From the NCBI GenBank assembly GCA_947442825.1, contig CANEWU010000008.1, positions 1 through 32,712 on the forward strand: DNA of 32,712 nucleotides. The letters are read 5' to 3'. A model generated the notes under the pieces. That model was not told the origin of the DNA, made no database searches, and was given only the letters and a program-made list of their open reading frames with translations. The DNA is from Synechococcaceae cyanobacterium. Lineage in GTDB: Bacteria > Cyanobacteriota > Cyanobacteriia > PCC-6307 > Cyanobiaceae. A program made the position numbers and the translations under genes. The first letter of the stretch is position 1. Each line of letters opens with the position of its first letter. Below, in pieces: positions 1 through 10,908 of this stretch.

Positions 1-44
1 CAGAAGGGGCAGGCGCACCAGGTGTAGATCTCTACCTTCGCCAT
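1..44 (-). CDS. grxC: Glutaredoxin, N-terminal fragment (runs off the window)
   Basis: Reading the minus strand from an ATG at 44 gives 14 codons starting M-A-K-V-E-I-Y-T, then W-C-A-C-P-F, with the next codon beginning TG. This is the first beta strand and CPxC redox motif of a glutaredoxin 3-type protein, a small cytosolic glutathione-dependent thiol-disulfide oxidoreductase. The Cys in the second codon after the Tyr-Thr-Trp stretch gives a W-C-A-C-P-F-(C) arrangement; many homologues have a non-Cys residue there. Only the N-terminus is visible, so the family call rests on the motif alone. It diverges from the unknown gene at 177. Confidence 0.7.
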   Translation of the reverse strand, partial: MAKVEIYTWCACPF

Positions 45-176
45 CAACGGGGTGGAACTGCCGGCACGCTATCGGCCGGCCGACCCGGCTGGCGAATTTT
101 CCTGTGGTGGGCCCACCACGGGGGCGGCGCAAACGCAGCGGAAGCGGCACCATCGGGACGTTGCGCACCCCTGCCG

Positions 177-569
177 ATGGATTCCGAGCCGCGGCCGATC
201 CGGGCGGATCAGTTGGCCCTTCTGCACCACGATGACGAGGCCTGCCCGGGGCCCTGGCGCGTGCGGCGCAAGCTGCCCCACCTGCTACCCGTGCCCTCGG
301 CCCTCGACCGGGTGGACTCTGTGGTGGTGTCGGCCCTGGTGGGCCAGGGCGATCTGCTCGATGACCTGGCGACCCTCACCGCCGAAGCGGTGCGCCAGCT
401 TCCCTGGTCGGACACCGGGCCCGATGCCTCGGTGGTGCGGGGGATCGCCGCCCGGGTGGCCGCTGGCCTGGCGGTGGCGCTGATGGAGTCGGATCTGGCG
501 GAGCGCATCGCGGCGCAGCTGGAGGAGCGCTCCGCCTTCGCGGAGGGCTGGCGCGCCTGCCCGGAGTGA
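177..569 (+). CDS. Hypothetical protein, 130 aa
   Basis: I do not recognise a family. The predicted protein is acidic and mostly helical, with no obvious signal peptide or membrane segment, so probably cytosolic. The frame is open back to the window start, but the first ATG is at 177 and the upstream codons look less protein-like. The gene has GC-rich third positions like its neighbours and ends 13 bp before the convergent GGDEF gene. It is divergent from the glutaredoxin start at 44, leaving about 130 bp for both promoters; I see no convincing box there. It could be a lineage-specific picocyanobacterial protein. No functional claim is made. Confidence 0.55.
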   Translation: MDSEPRPIRADQLALLHHDDEACPGPWRVRRKLPHLLPVPSALDRVDSVVVSALVGQGDLLDDLATLTAEAVRQLPWSDTGPDASVVRGIAARVAAGLAVALMESDLAERIAAQLEERSAFAEGWRACPE

Positions 570-582
570 GGCTGAGGCGGGA

Positions 583-2670
583 TCAGGCGGGAGGAGGGCC
601 GGGGGGAGGGCCGGGAGGAGGCCCGGCGGGGGGAAGGCCGGCGGTCACCTCCCCGAATCGGCGGCAAACCACCTGGTTGCGGCCAGCGTTCTTGGCCTCG
701 TAGAGGCATTCATCGGCGAGCTGCTGCAACGCCTCGGGCTTGCAGGCCTGGCCCGAGGCCGCTTCCCACACCGCCGCTCCGATGCTGACCGTGAGCGGAT
801 GGGTGTGGCCGAGGCGAGCATGGGTGATTGGCACAGCAGCCACACAGGCCCGCAGCCGCTCCGCGAGCACCAGGGCCTGGGGGGCATCGATGTCCTGCAG
901 GATCACCGCGAACTCCTCCCCCCCCAGACGAGCGAGGAAATCACGCTCCTGGCGCAGCTGATGGGTGAGGATCGCGGCGAGCTGCCGCAGGCACTGGTCG
1001 CCGTGGGCATGGCCATACGTGTCGTTGACCTCCTTGAAGCGGTCGATGTCGAGCAACAGCAGGGCCATGTCGCGGTTGGCGACGCGCGCGGCGGCAATGT
1101 TCCCCTTTAAGAAAGAATCAAAACTGCGGCGATTGGCCAGCTGGGTGAGGGGATCGAGCAGGGCGAGCCGCTTGGCTCGCTCGCTCTCGAAGCTGTGGAA
1201 CAGCAGACTCAGCAGGGCGCTGAGCGATTCGATGCGCTGGATCTGGTCATCGTTGAAGCGGCTTGCGCCCTGCAGGGCGATCGTGAGCACCGGCACGGAG
1301 ACGCCCCGCGATTCGAGCCGGATGCCGAGGTAATCGGTGGCGCCCCGCTCCTGGAGCGTGCGCAGAAATGGGAAGCCAGGGGATTCGCTATCCAATCGGC
1401 GCCGCAGCATGCCGGCGGAGGTGGCGAGGTAATGCAGCGGGCTGGCCAGGTGCTCGGGCTGCTCGAGGAAATCGCGGCCCATGCACAGGGTCTCCACCTC
1501 CCCGGGTTTGTGGGAATACCAGATGTACTGAAAGCAGTCGACATCGTCTCTATCCGGCAGGAAGGCCAGGGAGAGGCGCTGGGTATCGAGGCCCCAGCTG
1601 CGCAGCTCGTTGACGAACAGCAGCACAAACTCCTCAAAGCTGCGCAGGCCAGCCCAGTTCTCCAGAATGGACCTCTCCAGGGACAGCGCGGCGCGGCGTT
1701 CGTTGGGGACCTGCGGATCAGACGGGACGGGAGTGTCGCGCAGGGGGGCCAGCAGCAACCGCACCCCCTCGGCATCAGCCCAGGGGGAACGGATCAGGAA
1801 CAGCGGCAGCGCGTCGGGATGAATGGGGCGGGAGATCAGGGGCCCCTGCAAGGCATCAGCGCCAAGCCGGATCGCGGTCACCAGGTCGCGGTACTCGGTG
1901 ACGCCCTCCGTCCCCACCACCTTGCCGAGGGAGTGGGCGCTGCTGAGGAAGGCCCCAAGGAAGCGCTGGAGGCGGAACGAGCCATGCAGATCGCGCACCA
2001 GCTCGGGGTGGAGCTTGATGGCGTCGTACCACCCCTCGGCAATGTTGCGCAGGCCGCTCACCGCCGATCCGAAGCGGTCGACGCAGACCCGCACCCCCAG
2101 CTCCCGATGGATCCGCTCCGCAACGGTGGTGGCGGGGCTGACGCCATCCAGCCTCTGGCTGACGGCCATCTCGCTGATCTCGATGGCGTAGCCGCGGTGA
2201 TCGACGCCCTGGCGACGGAGCTGAAGCAGCATCTCCTGCAGGGCCTGGGGGCCCGCCAGCGATTCGGCGTTGAGGTTGAAGGCGACGTGATCGAGCCGGG
2301 CCGCGGTGGCGGGATCGCGAGCCAGGGTTTCCTGCAGCTCGGGGAGGCCCTGGATCACGAGCTGGTCGAGATGGGGGGCAACGCCTAATCGGCGGGCCAG
2401 GGCGTAGAGCTGGAGGCTGTCGAGCGTGCGCAGCCGTGGCGTGCGGGCGCGGGGCATCACCTCCAGCGCGAACTGGCCGGGGTTGGCCACCAGCAGGATC
2501 GGCTGGACGAGCAGCTCCAGATCCCGTGGCCGCAGCCGGCGCAGTTCTTCGGCCAGGGCCGGCTCCACCGTGGGGCGTTGGGGGCGCCAGCGGCCGAGCC
2601 GGAAGCCCGCTGCCAGAGCGATCAGCGGCAACCCGAGAATGAGGAGGAGCTGGAGGGCCTCGCGGGTCAT
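583..2670 (-). CDS. Membrane-anchored GGDEF protein with degenerate EAL domain
   Basis: 695 aa. Residues about 5-27 form an N-terminal membrane segment. Residues about 45-295 resemble an EAL (c-di-GMP phosphodiesterase) domain. The EAL signature reads LEVMPR, the metal-binding DDFG reads DRFG, and the following KxD reads KLH, so hydrolysis is unlikely. A middle region (about 325-485) looks like a GAF-type sensor and leads into a C-terminal diguanylate cyclase domain with an intact GGEEF at 583-587. The usual inhibitory RxxD site upstream of it reads QERD, so product inhibition by that site may be lost. The protein ends in a Pro/Gly-rich tail made of GPPP repeats. Inferred role: making c-di-GMP under control of the EAL-like and middle domains. 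It is convergent with the small gene ending at 569. Confidence 0.88.
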   Translation of the reverse strand: MTREALQLLLILGLPLIALAAGFRLGRWRPQRPTVEPALAEELRRLRPRDLELLVQPILLVANPGQFALEVMPRARTPRLRTLDSLQLYALARRLGVAPHLDQLVIQGLPELQETLARDPATAARLDHVAFNLNAESLAGPQALQEMLLQLRRQGVDHRGYAIEISEMAVSQRLDGVSPATTVAERIHRELGVRVCVDRFGSAVSGLRNIAEGWYDAIKLHPELVRDLHGSFRLQRFLGAFLSSAHSLGKVVGTEGVTEYRDLVTAIRLGADALQGPLISRPIHPDALPLFLIRSPWADAEGVRLLLAPLRDTPVPSDPQVPNERRAALSLERSILENWAGLRSFEEFVLLFVNELRSWGLDTQRLSLAFLPDRDDVDCFQYIWYSHKPGEVETLCMGRDFLEQPEHLASPLHYLATSAGMLRRRLDSESPGFPFLRTLQERGATDYLGIRLESRGVSVPVLTIALQGASRFNDDQIQRIESLSALLSLLFHSFESERAKRLALLDPLTQLANRRSFDSFLKGNIAAARVANRDMALLLLDIDRFKEVNDTYGHAHGDQCLRQLAAILTHQLRQERDFLARLGGEEFAVILQDIDAPQALVLAERLRACVAAVPITHARLGHTHPLTVSIGAAVWEAASGQACKPEALQQLADECLYEAKNAGRNQVVCRRFGEVTAGLPPAGPPPGPPPGPPPA

Positions 2671-2794
2671 CCGGCGGGGTGGCGATGGGGGCGGCGAAGC
2701 CCGGGGAGGCCCTCTTTAGGACTGGGGTGCCCTGGGGACCATAAGCAATTGAACCCTACAGAGTTCGCCCAGGCTTCTGGATACTGATCGCCCC

Positions 2795-4177
2795 TTACCC
2801 CCCCAAATGGGGGAGGGCCGCCTGCGCCGCGGCGTGGCCCGCCTCGATCGCCCCTTCGAAATAGCCGGGCCAGCGACTCGCCACCTCGGTGCCGGCCCAG
2901 AGCACCGGCCCCACCGGCTCCCGCAGCGCCGTACCCACCGATGTCCAGGCGCCTGGCACCAGATAGGACGTAAACGCCCCGGTGGTCCAGGGTTCGGCGT
3001 TCCAGTCCTGAATGATCAGCTCCTCCGGTGTGGCGGCGGCCTCGCCCCAGAAGGCCACCAGATCGGCCAGGATCGCCGCCCGACGCTGCTCGGGCGCCAG
3101 CCGACGGACCCGGGCGCCCGCCACGAAGGCCGCCAGAACCCCGGGCCGGCCCGAGGGGGGGGAGCTGTCGGCCGTGAGTTCTACGCAGGGCAGATCGCCG
3201 ATCGCCAGGCCGCTCCAGCCTTTCGCACGCCACCAGGCCGTGGGGTAGACCGCCAGCACCTTGAGCATGGAACCCATGGGCGCCCGCTGGGCCAGGGCAG
3301 AGAAGGAGGGCGGCAGGGGGGGCTCAAAGCGCAGCCGCTCCCGCAACGCCGGCGGCAGGGCCACGATCACCAGGGAAGCGGCGTGGCGGCTGCCGTCCGC
3401 GCTGTGCACCACCACCCCGGCGGGACCATGCTCAATCGCCACCGCCGGCTGCTCCAGGCGCACCGCCTCCCCCAGATCGGCGGCCAGCAGGGGTGGGATC
3501 GCCCCGGCCCCCTCCGCCAGCAACCACGCCTCCGGGGTTTCGATCTGGGGGGCGACCGCCTGGGTCCAGGCCAGGTGGAGGATCGAGGCTTCGCCGGGCT
3601 CGTAGCCGCCACTGCCCCCCACGCGGGTATGCCATTCGGCCACGTAGCGGGCCATGGGGGGGGCGCCCTGCCGATCCAGCCAACTGGCCACGGTCTCGGC
3701 ATCGAGCGCGGCGGCGCCGGGGGTGCGCCACGGCCGGAGCGGGTCCACCGTTGCCGCCAGGGCCAGCAGCTTTTGGTGCAGGGCGAGCGCTGCCGCCACC
3801 TCCGCCTCGGGCAGGTCGAGAGCCTCGGGGCGAAAGAAGAGCAGGCTGCGCTGGAAGTCGGCCTCGAGCTCCGCCTCCTGCCGACGCCCCTGCCAGTGCA
3901 GCACGCTGGCGCCGTCGTAGTGGCTGGGGAAGCGGTGCAGGCCCAGCTCCTCGCTCAGGGCCTGGAAACGGTGGTGGGTGGCGCCGCCCCACTGGCCCCC
4001 GAGCTCCACCCGCGCCCCGCCAAGGGTGGCGGCCGACACCATGCGCCCCCCTACCCGATCGCGGGCCTCCAGCACGGTCACCCGGCGACCGCGGCGGCGC
4101 AGCTCGCGGGCAGCCACCAGCCCCGAGAGGCCGGCGCCCACCACCACCACATCCACCGGGGGAGGGCTAGCGGTCAT
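2795..4177 (-). CDS. Flavin amine oxidase family protein (FAD-dependent)
   Basis: 460 aa. The N-terminus has a classic FAD-binding Rossmann motif (VVVVGAGLSGLVAA at about residues 10-23) followed by the LEARDRVGGR motif of the monoamine oxidase/phytoene desaturase superfamily. Near the C-terminus LWAGTEVASRWPGYFEGAI matches the conserved amine-oxidase FAD-contact region. The family oxidises primary or secondary amines with O2, giving an aldehyde or imine, ammonia and H2O2; the substrate here cannot be read from sequence. The chosen ATG at 4177 lies 16 bp after the sdhB stop on the same strand, so it is probably the last gene of the sdhCAB operon. No signal peptide is visible. Other FAD amine-oxidase-fold enzymes remain possible. 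Confidence 0.85.
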   Translation of the reverse strand: MTASPPPVDVVVVGAGLSGLVAARELRRRGRRVTVLEARDRVGGRMVSAATLGGARVELGGQWGGATHHRFQALSEELGLHRFPSHYDGASVLHWQGRRQEAELEADFQRSLLFFRPEALDLPEAEVAAALALHQKLLALAATVDPLRPWRTPGAAALDAETVASWLDRQGAPPMARYVAEWHTRVGGSGGYEPGEASILHLAWTQAVAPQIETPEAWLLAEGAGAIPPLLAADLGEAVRLEQPAVAIEHGPAGVVVHSADGSRHAASLVIVALPPALRERLRFEPPLPPSFSALAQRAPMGSMLKVLAVYPTAWWRAKGWSGLAIGDLPCVELTADSSPPSGRPGVLAAFVAGARVRRLAPEQRRAAILADLVAFWGEAAATPEELIIQDWNAEPWTTGAFTSYLVPGAWTSVGTALREPVGPVLWAGTEVASRWPGYFEGAIEAGHAAAQAALPHLGG

Positions 4178-4193
4178 CGGCGGCCGCTCCCGT

Positions 4194-4942
4194 TCATGGC
4201 TGCGCCTGCCGGCGCGACTCGCGCTGCATCCAGCTGATCCAGTCGGCGGAGATGCCCTTGGGACAGACCGCCTCGCACTCCAGATGGCCGCTGCAGCCGC
4301 CAAACCCCTCGGCCTCCATCGCGGCCCGCATCTTCTGCAGGCGGCGGGAGCGTTCCGGTTGCCCCTGGGGCAGCTGGGCCAGGTGGGCGATCTTGGCGGC
4401 GGTGAACAGGCTGGCGGAGGCGTTGGGGCAGCTGGCCACGCAGGCGCCGCAACCGATGCAGGTGGCGGTATCGAACGCGCGGGCGGCCTGGTCGCGGCCG
4501 ATCAGGATGGCGTTGGCCTCAGGGGCACTGCCGGCGTTGACCGAGCAGTAGCCGCCGGCTTCGATGATGCGGTCGAGGGCGGAGCGATCCACCGCCAGGT
4601 CTTGCAGGGGCGGAAAGGCGCGGGCGCGGAAGGGTTCCAAGGTGAGGGTGGCTCCGTCGGCGAAGGCGCGCAGGTAAAGCTGGCAGACCGTGGTGAGGGC
4701 TGAGGGGCCGTGGGCCTGGCCGTTCACCAGAAAGCCGCAGGCGCCGCAGATGCCCTCGCGGCAATCGTGGTCGAAGCCCACCGGCCGTTGGCCGGCGGTG
4801 ATCAACCGCTCGTTGAGCCCATCGAGGGCCTCCAGCAGCGACAGATCGGTGGACACCCCCTCGAGCCGGTGGGTTTCGAAGGCGCCGGGGTCCCCGGGGC
4901 CGGGCTGCCGCCAGATGCGCAAGGTGAGGGAAAGGGTGCGGC

Positions 4943-4946
<4 letters not shown>
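4194..4946 (-). CDS. sdhB: Succinate dehydrogenase/fumarate reductase iron-sulfur subunit
   Basis: 250 aa. It carries electrons from the flavoprotein to the membrane quinone site. The N-terminal ferredoxin domain has [2Fe-2S] cysteines at C62, C67, C70 and C88. The C-terminal half has a 4Fe-4S motif [12 protein letters not shown] and a second cluster motif [16 protein letters not shown]. The last motif is of the type found in the one-cytochrome (SdhCAB, b558) enzymes rather than the SdhCDAB enzymes of E. coli. Its ATG overlaps the sdhA stop as ATGA, indicating translational coupling. The amine oxidase gene follows 16 bp later. It is likely to act at the thylakoid or cytoplasmic membrane face in respiration. 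Confidence 0.93.
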
Positions 4947-6852
<1,906 letters not shown>

Positions 6853-6853
<1 letters not shown>

Positions 6854-7530
6854 CAGGCAGCCCCCCGCAGCGCCAGGGCCAGGGGCAGCAGGGCGAAACC
6901 ACCGCCCAGGAGCAGGGCCAGCCCCCGGCCGGCGAGGCGGATGGCCCGGCCGTTGTCCGGCTCCAGCAGGCCGAGGCCGCGGTGGGCGCTCTCCACCCCA
7001 TGCAGCAGATGCAGGCCCACCGCCAGCCCCGCAGCGCCGTAGAGGGCCAGGGAGAGGGGGCTGGCCAGCACCGCCGCCAGCGTCGCCAGCTCGGCGCCGG
7101 CTGGGGGCCGCGGCCAGCGCAGCTGGGCCAGGTGCACCCCCAGAAACAGCAGCAGCAAAGCACCGCTCAGGGGCAGCCAGCGCCCGGCGCGCGCCACCAG
7201 GGCGTCGATCGGGCCACTGCGGCGGCTGGTGCGGGTGCCGGCCAGCGGCCCGCGGGCCAGGGCGTTGCGGCGGGCCCGCCCCAGGCTGAGGAGCGGGTGC
7301 AGCAGCAGGGCGACCGCCAGGGCGATCTCCAGGGGCGGCAGCCAGGGCTGGCGGTGCAGCAGGGCCGCCCAGGCCTCGAAGGCGCCAGGGGCCAGCAGGG
7401 CCAGCGAGACCCCCGCCAGGTGCAGCACCAGGAACAGCACCAGCAACAGGCCGCTGAGGGGGATCAGGGCGTCCAGGGGTGCGCGGGCAGGGTCCCCCCG
7501 ACGATGGCACCGGAGCCCGGCAGCTGACAA
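6853..7530 (-). CDS. sdhC: Succinate dehydrogenase cytochrome b558-type membrane subunit
   Basis: About 225 aa with five likely membrane helices ([13 protein letters not shown]; an [10 protein letters not shown] helix; [14 protein letters not shown]; an [18 protein letters not shown] helix; a C-terminal [18 protein letters not shown] helix). Histidines within these helices fit the diheme ligands of the single-subunit b558 anchors that pair with SdhAB in Bacteroidetes, epsilonproteobacteria and actinobacteria. It anchors the enzyme and exchanges electrons with quinone. The start is uncertain: the only in-frame candidate before the first helix is TTG at 7530; no ATG or GTG exists. It is first in the operon and diverges from the MFS gene across about 60 bp of extremely GC-rich sequence. 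Confidence 0.82.
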
Positions 7531-7592
7531 CGGCCGCGGCCGCGGCGGCGGCCGGCTTCTGGCTCTGTGCTGCCGGCTTCTGCCTCCATAAC

Positions 7593-8885
7593 GTGAGATC
7601 CCCCCGGTCGCCCGCCGTGCGCCTCTCGCGCCCCTCCACCTATTTCTGTGCCTTCCTCACCCTGCTCAACGACCGGCTGGGGGAAAGCATTGTCTTTCCG
7701 CTGTTGCCCTTCCTGCTGGCCGGGATCAGCCGCGACGCCCGCACCCTGGGCCTGCTCACCGGCACCTACGCCCTCTCCCAGTTCGCCTTCACGCCGCTGA
7801 TCGGCGCCCTGAGCGACCGCTACGGGCGCCGGCCCGTGATCGCCATCTGCGTGGCGGGCTCGGTGCTGGGCCTGAGCCTGTTCGCCCTGACGATCAGCCT
7901 GCCCTGGTGTTCGCGCTTCCCGGTGGCCAACGCCGAGGGCTGGCCCCTGGCCCTTTTGTTCGTGGCGCGGATCATCGACGGCGTTAGCGGCGGCACGGCG
8001 GCCACCGCCACCGCCGTGCTGGCGGACATCTCCCCACCCGAGAAGCGGGCCCGCGCCTTCGGGCTGGTGGGCGTGGCGTTCGGGCTGGGCTTCGTCCTCG
8101 GCCCCTTCCTCGGGGGTGTGCTGGCGGAACGGAACCTGAGCCTGCCGGTGTTGGTGGCGGTGGCGGTCGCGGTGCTCAATCTGGTGCTGGTCCTGGCCCT
8201 GTTGCCCGAGACCCTGCCCCCCCAGTCGCGGCTGCCGATGCCCCGCAAACGGGAGCTGCAGCCCTTCCACCAGCTGGGGCGCGTCTTCAGCAACCCCCGC
8301 ATCCGCCGCCTGGCGGCCGCCTTCTTTTTGTTCTTCCTGGCCTTCAGCGCCTTCACGGGCGTTCTGGTGCTGTTTCTGCAGCAGACCTTCGGCTGGGGCC
8401 CGGGCCTCACCTCCACCGCCTTTCTGGTGGTGGGGGTGGTAGCGATGGTGGTGCAGGGGGGGCTGATCGGTCCGCTGGTGAAGCGATTCGGGGAGCAACG
8501 GCTCACAGCCGCGGGCATCGGCTTCGTGATCGCCGGCTGCCTGCTGATCCCCCTGGCCACCGCCGCGACGGCACGGGCCCAGGTGTTCAGCGCGGTGGCC
8601 CTGCTGGCGGCGGGCACCGGCCTGGTCACCCCTTGCCTGCGCAGCCTGGTGTCGCGCCGGCTGGCCGACAGCGGCCAGGGGGCGGCCCTGGGCAGCCTGC
8701 AGGGGCTGCAGAGCCTCGGCAGCTTCCTCGGACCACCCCTGGCCGGGCTGGCCTACGAGGGCGTGGGGCGCACCAGCCCCTTCTGGCTGGCGATCCTGTT
8801 GCTGGCCGGGGTGATGACGCTGATCAGCGGGGGCGCCACCCCACCAGGGACCCCTGAAAACAGCGAAAATAATTTCACAGGCTGA
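7593..8885 (+). CDS. MFS transporter (TetA/drug:H+ antiporter-like)
   Basis: 430 aa from GTG at 7593 (GTG at 7617 is also possible; an earlier in-frame ATG at 7479 would add alanine-rich sequence overlapping sdhC). About twelve hydrophobic helices are present. The loop after helix 2 carries a good MFS motif [13 protein letters not shown], and an acidic residue in helix 1 ([17 protein letters not shown]) matches the TCR/Tet-like efflux families. [17 protein letters not shown] in helix 5 is a motif C-like antiporter signature. An inner-membrane proton-coupled exporter is likely; the substrate is unknown. It is followed 5 bp later by the small ORF at 8891, so they may be cotranscribed. Confidence 0.85.
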   Translation: MRSPRSPAVRLSRPSTYFCAFLTLLNDRLGESIVFPLLPFLLAGISRDARTLGLLTGTYALSQFAFTPLIGALSDRYGRRPVIAICVAGSVLGLSLFALTISLPWCSRFPVANAEGWPLALLFVARIIDGVSGGTAATATAVLADISPPEKRARAFGLVGVAFGLGFVLGPFLGGVLAERNLSLPVLVAVAVAVLNLVLVLALLPETLPPQSRLPMPRKRELQPFHQLGRVFSNPRIRRLAAAFFLFFLAFSAFTGVLVLFLQQTFGWGPGLTSTAFLVVGVVAMVVQGGLIGPLVKRFGEQRLTAAGIGFVIAGCLLIPLATAATARAQVFSAVALLAAGTGLVTPCLRSLVSRRLADSGQGAALGSLQGLQSLGSFLGPPLAGLAYEGVGRTSPFWLAILLLAGVMTLISGGATPPGTPENSENNFTG

Positions 8886-8890
8886 ATACT

Positions 8891-9094
8891 GTGAGCCGAT
8901 CGCCCCTCCCGCCCGCGTCCGACGGCGGCCTTCGCAGCCCCACTGCGATCGCCGCCGTTGGGGCCATGGGGGTGCTGCTTTCCGCCGCCCTGTTGTGGTT
9001 CTGGCAGGAGCGGCTCCAACCCGTGGAGGTGGCGGTAGGGGCGGAGGAACCGGTGGTCAACGGCGCGGTGATCGCCCCCGCGGCCGCCCGATGA
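8891..9094 (+). CDS. Small single-span membrane protein, 67 aa
   Basis: The GTG start at 8891 gives 67 codons with one clear hydrophobic helix (TAIAAVGAMGVLLSAALLWFWQ, shown here only as residues about 18-39) and a short tail rich in Val, Glu and Ala. Its stop overlaps the histidine kinase ATG as ATGA at 9091-9094, which argues for real translation and coupling. It starts 5 bp after the MFS stop. I know of no family; by position it could be an accessory or adaptor of the sensor kinase, or simply a small membrane protein of the transport gene. This is inference from arrangement only. Confidence 0.55.
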   Translation: MSRSPLPPASDGGLRSPTAIAAVGAMGVLLSAALLWFWQERLQPVEVAVGAEEPVVNGAVIAPAAAR

Positions 9095-10908
9095 AGCACC
9101 CGCGCCCTGGGAAGGGTTCAGCACCCACCAGCTTCTGGCGCTTCAGCCTGCAGCACGAATGGATGGCCGGGGCCACCGCCGCCGCGCTGGTCCTCGCCGC
9201 CGGCGCCCTCACCCTGGAAACGCTCCGCAACCGCTCGATCGCCCTCCAGCGGGTCGAGGCCAACCGGGTGGAACACCATCTGCACGTGCACCTGAAGGAA
9301 GCCCTCGAGCAGCTCGACTTTTTTCTGAAGCGGCCCGCCCAGGACTGGCGGGAGGGGAGCCTGGTGCTGCTGCCCGCCTTCTCCGACCTCTACGAACTGG
9401 GGGGCCAGAACGAGGTGCTTCAGGTGCTCAAGGCCTCCGCCGACAGCCGGGTGTTTCCAGGCTTCTCCTTCGAGGGCACCCCGATCGGCCCCTATCTGCG
9501 TCAGAGAGAAGTGCCGCAACCCGACGGCACCACTTCGGTGATCCGCGGGCTGGAGGACGAACGGGCGAGTCTGTATGTGCACCGCCACGTACAGGGCCGG
9601 GCCCTGCTGGCCCGCATCGAACTGGGTTACGTCCGTGGCTTTCTGCAGCGCTACAGCGCCTTTTCAGGCTCCCCCACCCTGCTGGTGAGCCGCGATGGCT
9701 TCGTGATGCTCTCCGGGGCCGAGGAACTGCAGATCTCGAGCCTCGACCTGCGCACAGACGCCGCCCGGAGCGGCAAGCCCGAGCCGCTGATGGCTGGCAA
9801 CCGCCTCTGGCGGCCGGTGATCTCCGAGGGGCAGGCGTTGGGGGTGAAGATCGTCACCCTGCTGCCGGAGGACCATCTCGCCCCCTTCGAGCAAGTGTTG
9901 CTGAGCGCAGGGGGGGTCGTGCTCCTGCTCAGTTCGCTGGTGTTCTTCTGGAAAAACCGCCGACTGCGGCGGGAGCTGTTCACACCGGTGGGGCGCTTCG
10001 TCGAGCAGATCGAAGCCCAGGAGGAGAGGCTGCGCCTGGGGCTCCCCCCCTTGCCCAGCGCCTCCCCCGGCAGCGCAGGCTCCAGCCGCTTCGAAGAGCT
10101 GGCGGCGTTGCAGGGGAGCTTCGAGCGGCTGATCGAGGCGTTGGCCGCCCGCGATCGCTCCCTCGGGGAGGCCCGCCGACGGGAGCAGGTCCAGGAGGAA
10201 CAGCAGCGGCGCGAGCTGCGCAGCAAGCTCCACAGCAGCCTGATGGCCGCCACCATCGCCCACGAGATCAACCTGCCCCTGAGCACGATTCGCATGCTTT
10301 GCCACCAGGCCAGCGAGCAGCTGCTCCACGGCAAGGCCCCCCTCGACATCGAGGCCCTGGTGAACGATCTCAGTGCGCAGAGCCAGCAGGTGAGCGGCGT
10401 GATCGAGAAGATGCGCATGCTGTTGCGCAACGTGCAGAGCGAAGCGCACCCCACCGATCCGGTGGCGGTGCTGCAGGGCGCCTGCCTGGCGGTCAAGCCA
10501 CTGCTGCGGCGGGATCGGGTGGAGCTGGAGGTGCGCGGGCTGGAGCCGCCGTTGGCCCTGCTGCTGCAGGGGGACGCCGTGCCGCTGCAGATGGCGGTGA
10601 GCAATCTGCTGCGCAACGGTATCGAAGCGGCGGCCGAACGCCCCCCCGGCCAGCGCCACGTGCGGCTGGGGCTCGAACGCGAACCAGGCGGGGTGGTGGT
10701 GGAGGTGGCCGACAGCGGCTCCGGCTTCCGGTTCGATCCCGAGGGCGACACCGTGTTGCACAGCGATAAGCCGGGGGGCAGCGGCCTGGGGCTGTTCGTG
10801 GTGCGGACCACCGTGGCCAACCACCGCGGTCGGCTCAGTTTCGGGCGTTGCCGGGAGCTGGGCGGGGCGCGGGTGCGCCTGCACCTGCCCTTGGAGGGGC
10901 AACCATGA
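9091..10908 (+). CDS. Membrane sensor histidine kinase
   Basis: 605 aa. Two membrane helices (about 24-42 and 269-288) flank a periplasmic sensor of about 225 residues with no motif I can name. A cytoplasmic helical linker (about 295-385) precedes the phosphoacceptor H-box ATIAHEINLPLS with H391. The catalytic domain shows an N box (AVSNLLRNGIEAA), a G1 box (VADSGSGF) and a G2 box (GGSGLGLFVV). The organisation resembles the DctB/NtrY-like group of two-TM kinases, but the partner regulator is LuxR-type rather than NtrC-type. The start overlaps the preceding small ORF, and the stop overlaps the next gene's ATG by 4 bp (10905-10908). The signal is unknown. Confidence 0.9.
   Translation: MKHPRPGKGSAPTSFWRFSLQHEWMAGATAAALVLAAGALTLETLRNRSIALQRVEANRVEHHLHVHLKEALEQLDFFLKRPAQDWREGSLVLLPAFSDLYELGGQNEVLQVLKASADSRVFPGFSFEGTPIGPYLRQREVPQPDGTTSVIRGLEDERASLYVHRHVQGRALLARIELGYVRGFLQRYSAFSGSPTLLVSRDGFVMLSGAEELQISSLDLRTDAARSGKPEPLMAGNRLWRPVISEGQALGVKIVTLLPEDHLAPFEQVLLSAGGVVLLLSSLVFFWKNRRLRRELFTPVGRFVEQIEAQEERLRLGLPPLPSASPGSAGSSRFEELAALQGSFERLIEALAARDRSLGEARRREQVQEEQQRRELRSKLHSSLMAATIAHEINLPLSTIRMLCHQASEQLLHGKAPLDIEALVNDLSAQSQQVSGVIEKMRMLLRNVQSEAHPTDPVAVLQGACLAVKPLLRRDRVELEVRGLEPPLALLLQGDAVPLQMAVSNLLRNGIEAAAERPPGQRHVRLGLEREPGGVVVEVADSGSGFRFDPEGDTVLHSDKPGGSGLGLFVVRTTVANHRGRLSFGRCRELGGARVRLHLPLEGQP

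Noticed and set aside
7464-8498. Minus-strand frame opposite the MFS gene
   Set aside because: Composition of Gln/Gly/Arg/His is typical of antisense reading; the plus strand has MFS motif A and twelve hydrophobic segments.
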